From the NCBI GenBank assembly GCA_937894675.1, contig CALCQO010000004.1, positions 124,001 to 188,000 on the forward strand: DNA of 64,000 nt, in the 5' to 3' direction. The position numbers and the translations under genes were made by a program. Below, piece after piece: positions 7,525 through 15,464 of the stretch. This DNA comes from an uncultured Clostridia bacterium. Its GTDB lineage: Bacteria; Bacillota; Clostridia; Christensenellales; Aristaeellaceae. Within the stretch, counting starts at the first letter, position 1; every line of letters begins with the position of its first letter. The notes below the pieces were generated by a model. That model had not been told where the DNA came from and ran no database searches. It saw nothing but the letters and a program-made list of their open reading frames with translations.

Positions 7525-8667
7525 TCAGATGCCCATCATGCCCAGCGCCTGGTTGGTCAGCTCTTCCGCCTTGTCCAGGCATTGGGTGGTCAGCCTGCGG
7601 TTATGGGCGCCCTCGCTGTTTTCCACAAAGACAAAATCCCAATAGAACTGAGCTTCCCGGTTGAGGGCGCGCAGGGGATCCAGCTCCGCGTCCGTCGCTC
7701 CCGCGGCTACCTTGTCGGCCAGGGCGTTGGTGAGAACCACCAATTTGTCGGCAATCTGATAGGTGCGCTCCTCCGTCTTGGCCTGGATGTCCTTGACAAA
7801 GCCCGACAAATCCTGGTGGCAGCCGGCGCAGGTGTCGGCAATGGGGCTTTCCAATGGACTGACCAGGTGGTGGGAGCTGTAGCGCTTGCCCTCGTCATTC
7901 TTGGGCTTGCCCATGTGACAGTCGGCGCAGCTGAACTGGGCGCCGTGGATGCTGCCCTTGGCGGTGAAGGTTTCAAACTCGGGGTGCTGCACCTTGAGCA
8001 TGCGGGCGCCGGTGCGGGGGTTGACAAAGTCCGCGAAGCCCAGTTTGTCGTAATAGGCGTAGATGCTCTCGGGGGTGGCGTTGGCGTGCCCTGTATAGGG
8101 TAATACCGTGGCCTTGGAATCATCCGGGAAATAGTATTCCACATGGCACTGGGCGCAGGCCAGGTTGGCGGGCTTGACACCATCCTCCGCGGGAATGGCG
8201 TCGGCCAGGTAGCCGTGGGTTACCTGCAGGGAAGGCACCTCGTTGCCGTGGCAGTTGTAGCAGCCGATGCCCCCCGCCAACTGGCTGAAGGCCTCGTCAA
8301 AGGGCAGCTTGTAGGCGGCGTCCCCCATTTCGTTGACCATGGCGGTATAGTCGTCGGATTTGCAGGTGAGGCAGTTGGCCAAAGGATGGGGCCTGCCGAT
8401 GTTCTGCACATCCTCCAGGGAATATTCATGCCCCCGGGCGGCGTAGTAGGAATAGCCAAACCCCGACCCTTCATATAAAACAGCGATCTGGGGATGGGCC
8501 GCCACATAATCGTAGGTATCCTTATTTTCGGCGTTCTTCAGATAGCTGGCGTACTGGTCGGGATACTGCTCAGCCCACCGTTCCGCGGGCAGGGCTTCAG
8601 ACGCCGCCCAGGCAGCGCCTGCCACCGACAAAGCGATGAGCACAACAAGAAGAAGTCTCTTTTTCAT
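7525..8667 (-). CDS. nrfA: Pentahaem cytochrome c nitrite reductase (ammonia-forming), compact form
   Basis: A 380-residue exported protein with signal peptide MKKRLLLVVLIALSVAGAAWA. It has five haem sites: the NrfA-specific CLTCK (Cys99-Lys103), then CXXCH at 136, 171, 247 and 280. The active-site context is conserved: Arg78 in RGHEYSLED, a Tyr in CHVEYYF, and His241 in SIHGAQFSCADCH. NrfA reduces nitrite to ammonium with six electrons outside the cytoplasmic membrane. It is shorter than usual members (roughly 430-520). No nrfH quinol dehydrogenase gene is adjacent. ResB-CcsA, encoded downstream, would attach its haems. Confidence 0.93.
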   Translation of the reverse strand: MKKRLLLVVLIALSVAGAAWAASEALPAERWAEQYPDQYASYLKNAENKDTYDYVAAHPQIAVLYEGSGFGYSYYAARGHEYSLEDVQNIGRPHPLANCLTCKSDDYTAMVNEMGDAAYKLPFDEAFSQLAGGIGCYNCHGNEVPSLQVTHGYLADAIPAEDGVKPANLACAQCHVEYYFPDDSKATVLPYTGHANATPESIYAYYDKLGFADFVNPRTGARMLKVQHPEFETFTAKGSIHGAQFSCADCHMGKPKNDEGKRYSSHHLVSPLESPIADTCAGCHQDLSGFVKDIQAKTEERTYQIADKLVVLTNALADKVAAGATDAELDPLRALNREAQFYWDFVFVENSEGAHNRRLTTQCLDKAEELTNQALGMMGI

Positions 8668-8699
8668 GGGATTTCCTCCCTTTTTGATTGTCTGATGTC

Positions 8700-8728
8700 A
8701 TTATATCCGCAGGGCAATACAGCGTCAA
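8700..8728 (-). promoter_or_regulatory. Promoter of nrfA
   Basis: On the minus strand TTGACG (8723-8728), exactly 17 bp, then TATAAT (8700-8705). It lies about 35 bp upstream of the nrfA start, which has a GGGAGG ribosome site. Confidence 0.8.
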
Positions 8729-8835
8729 GGAGAAAAACGGTACTTCTGCATCTTTATGAAAGATTCCGTATATCAAAAAAACATAGGAGGAACATTGCCT
8801 CTGGCCGATTTTCCCCCAGTTTTGACAAGCCACCC

Positions 8836-8865
8836 TTGACACCCTCCCGGGATTCATGCTATCTT
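8836..8865 (+). promoter_or_regulatory. Promoter of the ilv-leu operon
   Basis: TTGACA (8836-8841), an 18-bp spacer and TATCTT (8860-8865) lie about 30 bp before the leader-peptide start. Confidence 0.7.
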
Positions 8866-8894
8866 TCCCTCGTACTCATTTTATCGGAGGATGT

Positions 8895-9005
8895 ATGCGA
8901 CGTAATCACGCTGACAACCTGCTGCTTACCAACCTGCTGGGCGTACGAATTATTATCGGCGTCAGCAGGTTTTGTTGTATACAAAGGAGCAGGTTAAAGG
9001 CTTAG
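8895..9005 (+). CDS. Leu/Ile/Val-rich leader peptide of the ilv-leu operon
   Basis: A 36-codon frame too short for normal gene calls. It starts at ATG 8895 (GGAGG four bases upstream) and ends at TAG 9005. Residues 9-23 read LLLTNLLGVRIIIGV: ten of fifteen are branched-chain residues (five Leu, three Ile, two Val). The frame lies between the operon promoter and a strong terminator (9022-9059), with ilvB starting 70 bp after its stop. This is the arrangement of a translational attenuator: with scarce charged tRNA-Leu/Ile/Val the ribosome stalls and the terminator does not form. No T-box consensus was seen. The regulatory role is inferred from layout and composition. Confidence 0.8.
   Translation: MRRNHADNLLLTNLLGVRIIIGVSRFCCIQRSRLKA
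8916..8995 (+). promoter_or_regulatory. Alternative RNA pairings of the ilv attenuator
   Basis: AACCTGCTG occurs at 8916-8924 and again at 8931-8939. Its complement CAGCAGGTT is at 8963-8971, and a near copy GAGCAGGTT is at 8987-8995. These give mutually exclusive stems over the Leu and Ile codons. TGTATACA at 8976-8983 and 9033-9040 could also pair, and the second copy lies in the terminator loop. Which stem acts as antiterminator is not settled. Confidence 0.5.
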
Positions 9006-9021
9006 TGAACAGCGCTAATCG

Positions 9022-9059
9022 CCCGTCCCTTATGTATACAGGGGGACGGGTTTTTATTT
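9022..9059 (+). terminator. Attenuator terminator upstream of ilvB
   Basis: CCCGTCCC (9022-9029) pairs with GGGACGGG (9043-9050), followed by TTTTTATTT. It ends 15 bp before the ilvB start and just after the leader-peptide stop, so it must be bypassed for operon expression. Confidence 0.85.
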
Positions 9060-9074
9060 GAAAGGAGCGACAGG

Positions 9075-10742
9075 ATGCAGCTGACAGGCGCGGAGATACT
9101 CATTCAGGTTTTTATCGAGCAGGGCGTGGACTGTGTATTCGGCTACCCCGGCGGCTCGGTGCTGAATATCTATGACGAGCTCTACAAAGCCCATGACAAA
9201 ATCAGCCATATCACCACCTGCCACGAACAGGGCGCCGCCCATGCCGCCGACGGCTACGCGAGGGTGACCGGCAAGCCCGGCGTCGTCATCGCCACTTCCG
9301 GCCCCGGGGCCACCAACCTGGTAACCGGCATCGCCAACGCCTATTTGGACTCGGTGCCCATGGTGGCCATCACCGGCAATGTCGCCCGCGCCCTCATCGG
9401 CCGGGACAGTTTCCAGGAGGTGGACATCACCGGCGTTACCATGCCCATCACCAAGCATAATTATATGGTGAAGGACGTTGCCCGCCTGGCGGACACCCTG
9501 CGGCAGGCCTTCAAGCTGGCCATCTCCGGCCGCCCGGGCCCGGTGCTGGTGGACATCCCCAAGGATATCCAGAGCGCCCATACCGAGTATGAGCCCCAGC
9601 CCAAGGTGCAGCGCTCCAACGGGCTGAAGGCCGACGACAAGAGCCTGCGGGCCGCGCTGGAGTTGATCAGGGAATCCAAGCGCCCCTACATCTACGCCGG
9701 CGGCGGCGTGCTGATTTCCGACGCCTCCCGCGAACTGATGAGCCTGGCGGACATCCTGGACTGCCCCATCGGCACCAGCATGATGGGCCTGAGCGCGGTG
9801 AACAACGACCACCCCAGGCACCTGGGCATGTCGGGCATGCACGGGCGCTACGCCGCCAGCAAGGTGCTGAGCATGTCTGACTTGATCATCGCCGTGGGCA
9901 CCCGCTTTTCCGACCGGGCTACCGGCAATAAGCAGGCCTACCAGTTGGGGCACAAGGTGCTGCATATCGACATCGACCCCGCGGAAATCGGCAAGAACAT
10001 CATCGCCGACTGCTCCCTGATGGGGGACGTGAAGTTCGTGCTGAAGCAGCTGATGGACGCGGGCGTCAGCCGCACCCCCAGCGACTGGGCCCAGCAGGTG
10101 GACAAGGTGCGCCAGGCGCCCGACAACCACCTGCAGATGCCCAAGGAGGAACTGAACCCCCAAACTGCCATTGAGGCGGTGAACGCCCGGCTGCTGCCCG
10201 AGGATGTCATCGCTACGGACGTCGGCCAGCACCAATTGTGGACGGCGCAGTACTACCACTTCCAGCGGCCCCGCACCTTTGTTACCTCCGGGGGCCTGGG
10301 CACCATGGGCTACGGCTTTGGCGCGGCCATCGGCGCCTGCTTTGGCCGGGGCAAGAAGCGCACGGTGCTCTTTACCTCCGACGGTTCCTTCCATATGAAC
10401 ATGAACGAGATGGCCACCGCCGTTTCCAACAAGCTGCCTTTGACGGTGGTGGTGCTGAACAACCAGGCCCTGGGCATGGTGCGCCAGTGGCAGACCCTGT
10501 TCTACGAGGGGCGCTACTCCAACACGACCCTGAACCGGCAGACGGATTTCGCCAAGCTGGCCGACGCCTTTGGCGCCAAGGGTTTTGAAGCCTGGGATCT
10601 GGAGAGCATGAACAAGGCGCTGGACGAAGCCCTGCAGATCGAGGGGCCCACCCTCATCAATGTGTGCATCGGCTGCGACGTAAAGGTGCTGCCTATGATT
10701 CCCCCCGGCGGCACCATCAACGACATTATCCTGAAGGGGTGA
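9075..10742 (+). CDS. ilvB: Acetolactate synthase large (catalytic) subunit
   Basis: A 555-residue thiamine-diphosphate enzyme that condenses two pyruvates to acetolactate, or pyruvate with 2-oxobutyrate, the first step to valine, leucine and isoleucine. The catalytic glutamate lies in TTCHEQGAAHAADGYAR. The ThDP-binding segment reads SDGSFHMNMNEMATAVSNK, so the usual GDG is SDG here. The FAD/central domain and the pyruvate region (GYPGGSVLNIYDEL) are normal. It is the first structural gene after the attenuator, with GGAG upstream of ATG 9075. The regulatory subunit follows after 5 bp. Confidence 0.96.
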   Translation: MQLTGAEILIQVFIEQGVDCVFGYPGGSVLNIYDELYKAHDKISHITTCHEQGAAHAADGYARVTGKPGVVIATSGPGATNLVTGIANAYLDSVPMVAITGNVARALIGRDSFQEVDITGVTMPITKHNYMVKDVARLADTLRQAFKLAISGRPGPVLVDIPKDIQSAHTEYEPQPKVQRSNGLKADDKSLRAALELIRESKRPYIYAGGGVLISDASRELMSLADILDCPIGTSMMGLSAVNNDHPRHLGMSGMHGRYAASKVLSMSDLIIAVGTRFSDRATGNKQAYQLGHKVLHIDIDPAEIGKNIIADCSLMGDVKFVLKQLMDAGVSRTPSDWAQQVDKVRQAPDNHLQMPKEELNPQTAIEAVNARLLPEDVIATDVGQHQLWTAQYYHFQRPRTFVTSGGLGTMGYGFGAAIGACFGRGKKRTVLFTSDGSFHMNMNEMATAVSNKLPLTVVVLNNQALGMVRQWQTLFYEGRYSNTTLNRQTDFAKLADAFGAKGFEAWDLESMNKALDEALQIEGPTLINVCIGCDVKVLPMIPPGGTINDIILKG

Positions 10743-10747
10743 GAAGC

Positions 10748-11263
10748 ATGGAAGGAAAGTTTACTTTATCCATCCTGGTCAACAACGAGGCGGGCGTGCT
10801 GACCCGGGTATCCGGCCTGTTCGGCCGCCGGGGCTACAACATCGACAGCCTGTCGGTGGGCGAGACGGAAGACCCGGCGCTGGCGCGCATGACCATCCTC
10901 TCCCGGGGGGATGTGGCCACCAGGGACCAGATTATCAAACAGCTGCAGAAGCTGATTGACGTCAAGGCCGTGCAGCTGATGGAGCCGGACAACATGGTCG
11001 CCCGGGAGCTGATGCTGATCAAGGTGAACGCGGAGCTGGCCACAAGGGCCCAGATTCACCAGGTGGTGGACGTGTTTCGCGCCAAGGTGGTGGATCTGTC
11101 CACCTCCAGCATGACCATCGAAATCACCGGGGAGAAAACCAAGCTGGACGCTTTTATCTCCAACCTTGTTCCCTACGGGATTCTGGAGCTTTGCCGCACC
11201 GGGATCACCGCCATTGGAAGAAATTCCGCCATATTAAACGACATTGAAAGTGAGGAGAATTAA
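10748..11263 (+). CDS. ilvN: Acetolactate synthase small (regulatory) subunit
   Basis: A 171-residue protein. Its N-terminal ACT domain (FTLSILVNNEAGVLTRVSGL, GRRGYNIDSLSVGETEDP) binds valine for feedback inhibition. The C-terminal domain (ELMLIKVNAE...SSMTIEITGE) activates the large subunit. The length matches IlvH-type small subunits. ATG 10748 follows a GGGGTGAG ribosome site that overlaps the ilvB stop. It lies between ilvB and ilvC, as expected. Confidence 0.95.
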   Translation: MEGKFTLSILVNNEAGVLTRVSGLFGRRGYNIDSLSVGETEDPALARMTILSRGDVATRDQIIKQLQKLIDVKAVQLMEPDNMVARELMLIKVNAELATRAQIHQVVDVFRAKVVDLSTSSMTIEITGEKTKLDAFISNLVPYGILELCRTGITAIGRNSAILNDIESEEN

Positions 11264-11265
11264 CC

Positions 11266-12270
11266 ATGGCAACAATGTATTACGAGAAGGATTGCGACCT
11301 GAATCTGCTGAAGGGCAAGAAAATCGTGGTGGTGGGCTACGGCAGCCAGGGCCACGCCCACGCGCTGAATTTGAAGGATTCCGGCATGGATGTGACCGTG
11401 GGGCTGTACGAAGGCTCCAAGTCCTGGGAGAAGGCCCAGAAGGCCGGGCTGAAGGTGAAAACCACCGCCGAGGCCGTCAAGGACGCCGACATCGTGATGA
11501 TTCTGGTCAACGACGAAAAGCAGGCGGATCTGTATCAGAAGGACATCGCCCCCAACCTGCGCCCCGGCATGGCGCTGGCCTTCGGCCATGGCTTCAACAT
11601 CCACTTTGAGCAGATTGTGCCCCCCAAGGATGTGGACGTCATCATGATTGCCCCCAAAGGCCCCGGCCACACCGTGCGCAACCAGTTCAAGGACGGCCGC
11701 GGCGTGCCCTGCCTGATTGCCGTGTTCCAGGATGCCACGGGCAACGCCAAAAAACTGGCGCTAGCCTGGGCCATGGGCATTGGCGGCGCAAGGGCGGGCG
11801 TGCTGGAAACCACCTTTAAGGAAGAAACGGAAACCGACCTGTTCGGCGAGCAGTGCGTGCTGTGCGGCGGCGTGACCGCCCTGATGAAGGCAGGTTTTGA
11901 CACCCTGGTGGAAGCCGGCTATCAGCCCGAGAGCGCCTACTTTGAGTGCCTGCACGAGATGAAGCTGATTATCGACCTGGTGCAGGCGGGCGGTTTGGGC
12001 TTTATGCGCTACTCCATCAGCGATACCGCCGAGTACGGCGACTACACCGTAGGCCCCCGGATGATTGGCGAAGAAACCAAGAAGGAAATGAAGAAAGTGC
12101 TGGGCGAAATCCAGGACGGCACCTTCGCCAAGAACTGGATCGCCGAGAACAAAGGCGGCCGCGGCAATTTCCTGAAAATGCGCAAGGATGCCCAGGAAAG
12201 CCTGATTGAGACCACCGGCAAGGAACTGCGCGACAAGATGACCTGGACGCGCGAAAGCTACGAAGAATAA
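11266..12270 (+). CDS. ilvC: Ketol-acid reductoisomerase
   Basis: A 334-residue class I enzyme that isomerises and NAD(P)H-reduces acetolactate or acetohydroxybutyrate to dihydroxy acids. The Rossmann motif GYGSQGHAHALNLKDSG is at the N-terminus. Metal-binding acidic residues lie in ETDLFGEQCVLCGG and in ESAYFECLHEMKLIIDL. The product feeds IlvD, encoded 10 bp downstream. The start has GAGGAG upstream and is 2 bp from the ilvN stop. Confidence 0.97.
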   Translation: MATMYYEKDCDLNLLKGKKIVVVGYGSQGHAHALNLKDSGMDVTVGLYEGSKSWEKAQKAGLKVKTTAEAVKDADIVMILVNDEKQADLYQKDIAPNLRPGMALAFGHGFNIHFEQIVPPKDVDVIMIAPKGPGHTVRNQFKDGRGVPCLIAVFQDATGNAKKLALAWAMGIGGARAGVLETTFKEETETDLFGEQCVLCGGVTALMKAGFDTLVEAGYQPESAYFECLHEMKLIIDLVQAGGLGFMRYSISDTAEYGDYTVGPRMIGEETKKEMKKVLGEIQDGTFAKNWIAENKGGRGNFLKMRKDAQESLIETTGKELRDKMTWTRESYEE

Positions 12271-12280
12271 GGAGAACAAC

Positions 12281-13954
12281 ATGCTCAGAAGCGACAACAT
12301 GAAGCAGGGAGCGGGGCGCGCGCCCCAGCGTTCCCTGCTGAAGGCCGCGGGGCTGACGGATGAACAGATTTACAAGCCCCTCATTGGCATCGTCAACTCG
12401 TTCAACGAGATTGTGCCCGGCCATATGCATTTGGATAAGATTGCCCGCGCGGTAAAGGACGGGGTGCTCTCCGCCGGCGGCACGCCGCTGGAGTTCAACA
12501 CCATCGGCGTGTGCGACGGCATCGCCATGGGCCACGAGGGCATGCGGTATTCCCTTTGCACAAGGGAACTGATCGCCGACTCGGTGGAGTGCATGGTGCG
12601 TGCCCACGCGCTGGACGCGCTGGTGTTTATCCCCAGCTGCGACAAGGTGGTGCCCGGCATGCTGATGGCTGCCGCCCGCCTGAACCTGCCCTGCATCTTC
12701 TTATCCGGCGGCCCAATGTTGTCCCTTCAGGGCGAGCAAGGCCCCATGGACCTCAACTCTGTCTTTGAGGCGGTGGGCGCCCATACCATCGGGCAGATGG
12801 ACGAAGAGCAACTAAAGCAGGTGGAAGACAACGCCTGCCCCTCCTGCGGGTCGTGCTCGGGCATGTTCACCGCCAACTCCATGAACTGCCTGTCCGAAGC
12901 CCTGGGGCTGGCGCTGCCCGGCAACGGCACATTGCCCGCGGTGTACTCCGCCCGGCTGCGCCTGGCCAAGCAGGCCGGCCAGCAGGTAATGAAGGTGCTG
13001 GAACAGAACCTGACCTGCCGCCAGATTCTCAACGCCAAAGCCCTGAAAAACGCCCTGACGGTGGACATGGCCCTGGGCTGCTCCACCAACTCGGCGCTGC
13101 ACCTGGCCGCCATTGCCCACGAGGCGGGGCTGGAGTTCAACCTGGATATGATCAACGAGCTGAGCGCCTCCACCCCCAACCTGTGCAAGCTGGCCCCCGC
13201 GGGCAAGCACCACATGCAGGATCTGCACGCCGCCGGCGGGGTGTACGCGGTCATCAAGCAGCTGTTCGATGCGGGCAAGATAGACGGCAGCGCCATGACG
13301 GTGCTGGGCGTGCCCATGGCCCAGGCGGCGCAAAACGCCCAGGTGAAGGACGCGTCCGTTATCCGCCCCATGGACGACCCCTATGCCCAGGTAGGCGGCC
13401 TGGCGGTGCTGAGGGGCAACATCGCCCCCAAGGGCGCCATTGTGAAGCAGAGCGCCGTGGCCCCTGAAATGCTGCGGCATGAAGGCCCCGCCCGGGTGTT
13501 CGACTCGGAAGACGCGGCGGAAAAGGCCATCTTCGGCGGCAAAATCCAAAAGGGCGACGTGGTGGTCATCCGCTACGAAGGGCCCAAGGGCGGCCCGGGC
13601 ATGCGGGAAATGCTCAGCCCCACCAGCGCCATCGCGGGGATGGGTCTGGACAAGGATGTGGCCCTGATTACCGACGGGCGCTTCTCAGGCGCCACCAGGG
13701 GCGCGGCCATTGGCCATGTGTCCCCCGAGGCGGCGTCCGGCGGCCCCATCGGCTTGATTGAGGAAGGCGACATCATCGCCATTGACATCCCCGGCCGCAG
13801 CCTGCAGGTGAAACTGACCCCCGAAGAAATGGAGCGACGCCGCAAAGCCTTTGCCCTGCCGCCCAAAAAGCCGCTGACAGGCTACCTGAAACGCTATGCT
13901 ATGCTGGTCTCCTCCGCGGACAGGGGCGCCGTTTTTGAAGAAAGTGAGGGCTAA
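12281..13954 (+). CDS. ilvD: Dihydroxy-acid dehydratase
   Basis: A 557-residue iron-sulfur enzyme that dehydrates dihydroxy acids to the 2-oxo acids of valine and isoleucine. Cluster and metal cysteines are seen in FIPSCDKVVPGM and NACPSCGSCSGMFTANSMN. The C-terminal domain carries TDGRFSGATRGAAIGHVSPEA. The start has AAGGAG upstream. The stop codon directly abuts the leuA ATG, which suggests tight coupling. Confidence 0.97.
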   Translation: MLRSDNMKQGAGRAPQRSLLKAAGLTDEQIYKPLIGIVNSFNEIVPGHMHLDKIARAVKDGVLSAGGTPLEFNTIGVCDGIAMGHEGMRYSLCTRELIADSVECMVRAHALDALVFIPSCDKVVPGMLMAAARLNLPCIFLSGGPMLSLQGEQGPMDLNSVFEAVGAHTIGQMDEEQLKQVEDNACPSCGSCSGMFTANSMNCLSEALGLALPGNGTLPAVYSARLRLAKQAGQQVMKVLEQNLTCRQILNAKALKNALTVDMALGCSTNSALHLAAIAHEAGLEFNLDMINELSASTPNLCKLAPAGKHHMQDLHAAGGVYAVIKQLFDAGKIDGSAMTVLGVPMAQAAQNAQVKDASVIRPMDDPYAQVGGLAVLRGNIAPKGAIVKQSAVAPEMLRHEGPARVFDSEDAAEKAIFGGKIQKGDVVVIRYEGPKGGPGMREMLSPTSAIAGMGLDKDVALITDGRFSGATRGAAIGHVSPEAASGGPIGLIEEGDIIAIDIPGRSLQVKLTPEEMERRRKAFALPPKKPLTGYLKRYAMLVSSADRGAVFEESEG

Positions 13955-15454
13955 ATGAGAACCATCAAAATCTTTGACACCACCCTGCGCGATGGGGAGC
14001 AGGCTCCCGGCTGCAGCATGGACTTGAAGGAAAAGCTGGAACTGGCGCTGGCCCTTGAAAAAATGGGGGTGGACATTCTGGAGGCGGGCTTCGCCATCGC
14101 CTCCCCGGGGGACTTTGAGTCGGTGAGCGAGGTGGCCAAGGTGGTCAAGAACGCCACCGTCGCCTCCCTCGCCCGGGCCACCATGAAGGACATTGATGTG
14201 GCGTATGACGCGGTGAAGCATGCCGCCTCCCCCCGCATCCACACCTTCCTGGCCACCTCCCCCACCCACATGGAGTACAAACTGCGCATGACCGAGCAGC
14301 AGGTGCTGGACACAATCGCCCAGATGGTGGCCTACGCCAAAGGGAAACTGAGCGACGTGGAGTTTTCCTGCGAGGACGCCACCCGCTCGGACAAGGACTT
14401 TCTGGTGAAAGCGGTGACAGCCGCGGTGAAGGCGGGCGCCACCACCATCAACATCCCGGACACCGTGGGCTACACCACCCCCGGGGAAATGGCGGAGCTG
14501 ATCAAGTACCTCCTGCAGCATGTGGATGGGCTGGACGCTGTTGATTTGTCGGTGCACTGCCACAACGACCTGGGGCTGGGCGCCGCCAATACCCTGGCCG
14601 CCATCGCCGCGGGCGCCACCCAGATAGAAACCACCCTGTGCGGCCTGGGCGAAAGGGCGGGCAACGCCTCCATGGAAGAGGTGGTGATGGCGCTGCATAC
14701 CCGCAGGGATGTGCTGCCCTACAAAACCAACATCGACACCACCCGCATCCACCCCGTCAGCCGCCTGGTGTACTCCATCATCGGCATGCAGGCGCCGCTG
14801 AACAAGCCCATCGTGGGCGCCAACGCCTTTGCCCATGAGGCGGGCATCCACCAGCACGGGGTGCTGGCCAACAGGCAGACCTACGAAATCATGACCCCCG
14901 AATCGGTGGGGCTTAACACCAACAAGATGATTCTGGGCAAGCACTCGGGCCGCCACGCGGTGGAGGACCGGCTGAAGGATCTGGGATACACCCTGAACAA
15001 GGAAGAGATGGACGATCTGTTCGCCCGCTTTAAATCCCTGAGCGACCGGAAGAAAACCATCAACGACAGCGACCTGGAAGCCCTGGTGCTGCACCGCATC
15101 ACCAGCAACGGCGCCCCCTGGAAACTGGACCGCTTTACGGTGAACTCGGGCAACTATGTGGCCTGCAACGCCGTGGTGCGCATGAGCCATGAGGGAGAAC
15201 TGTACGAGGAAGTCGCCCTGGGCGACGGCCCCATCGACGCCGCCTTCAACGCGGTGGACAAAATCATGAAAGCGCCGGAGCACCGGCTGGAGGACTACAG
15301 CATCCAGACCATTTCCGAAGGCAAGGACGCCCAGGGCGAAGCCATGGTGAAACTGAGCGCGGGCAACCGCAGTTACACGGGGCGGGGCCTTTCCACCGAC
15401 GTGGTGGAAGCCTCCATCCTGGCCTACATCAACGGCATGAACAAACTGCTGTGA
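13955..15454 (+). CDS. leuA: 2-isopropylmalate synthase
   Basis: A 499-residue enzyme that condenses acetyl-CoA with 2-oxoisovalerate, the committed step to leucine. It has the DTTLRDGEQAPGC motif, the HCHNDLGLGAANTLAAI metal-binding strand and GERAGNASMEEVVMAL. A C-terminal LeuA allosteric dimer domain follows (about residues 370-499), consistent with leucine feedback. The next gene encodes a paralogue with citramalate synthase features, so the two condensation steps for leucine and isoleucine lie side by side. Confidence 0.95.
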   Translation: MRTIKIFDTTLRDGEQAPGCSMDLKEKLELALALEKMGVDILEAGFAIASPGDFESVSEVAKVVKNATVASLARATMKDIDVAYDAVKHAASPRIHTFLATSPTHMEYKLRMTEQQVLDTIAQMVAYAKGKLSDVEFSCEDATRSDKDFLVKAVTAAVKAGATTINIPDTVGYTTPGEMAELIKYLLQHVDGLDAVDLSVHCHNDLGLGAANTLAAIAAGATQIETTLCGLGERAGNASMEEVVMALHTRRDVLPYKTNIDTTRIHPVSRLVYSIIGMQAPLNKPIVGANAFAHEAGIHQHGVLANRQTYEIMTPESVGLNTNKMILGKHSGRHAVEDRLKDLGYTLNKEEMDDLFARFKSLSDRKKTINDSDLEALVLHRITSNGAPWKLDRFTVNSGNYVACNAVVRMSHEGELYEEVALGDGPIDAAFNAVDKIMKAPEHRLEDYSIQTISEGKDAQGEAMVKLSAGNRSYTGRGLSTDVVEASILAYINGMNKLL

Positions 15455-15464
15455 GGGAGGCGCG

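Noticed and set aside
8668..9074. T-box riboswitch before ilvB
   Set aside because: No conserved T-box sequence (such as the AGGGUGGNACCGCG-like antiterminator) was seen. The leader peptide and terminator explain the region better.
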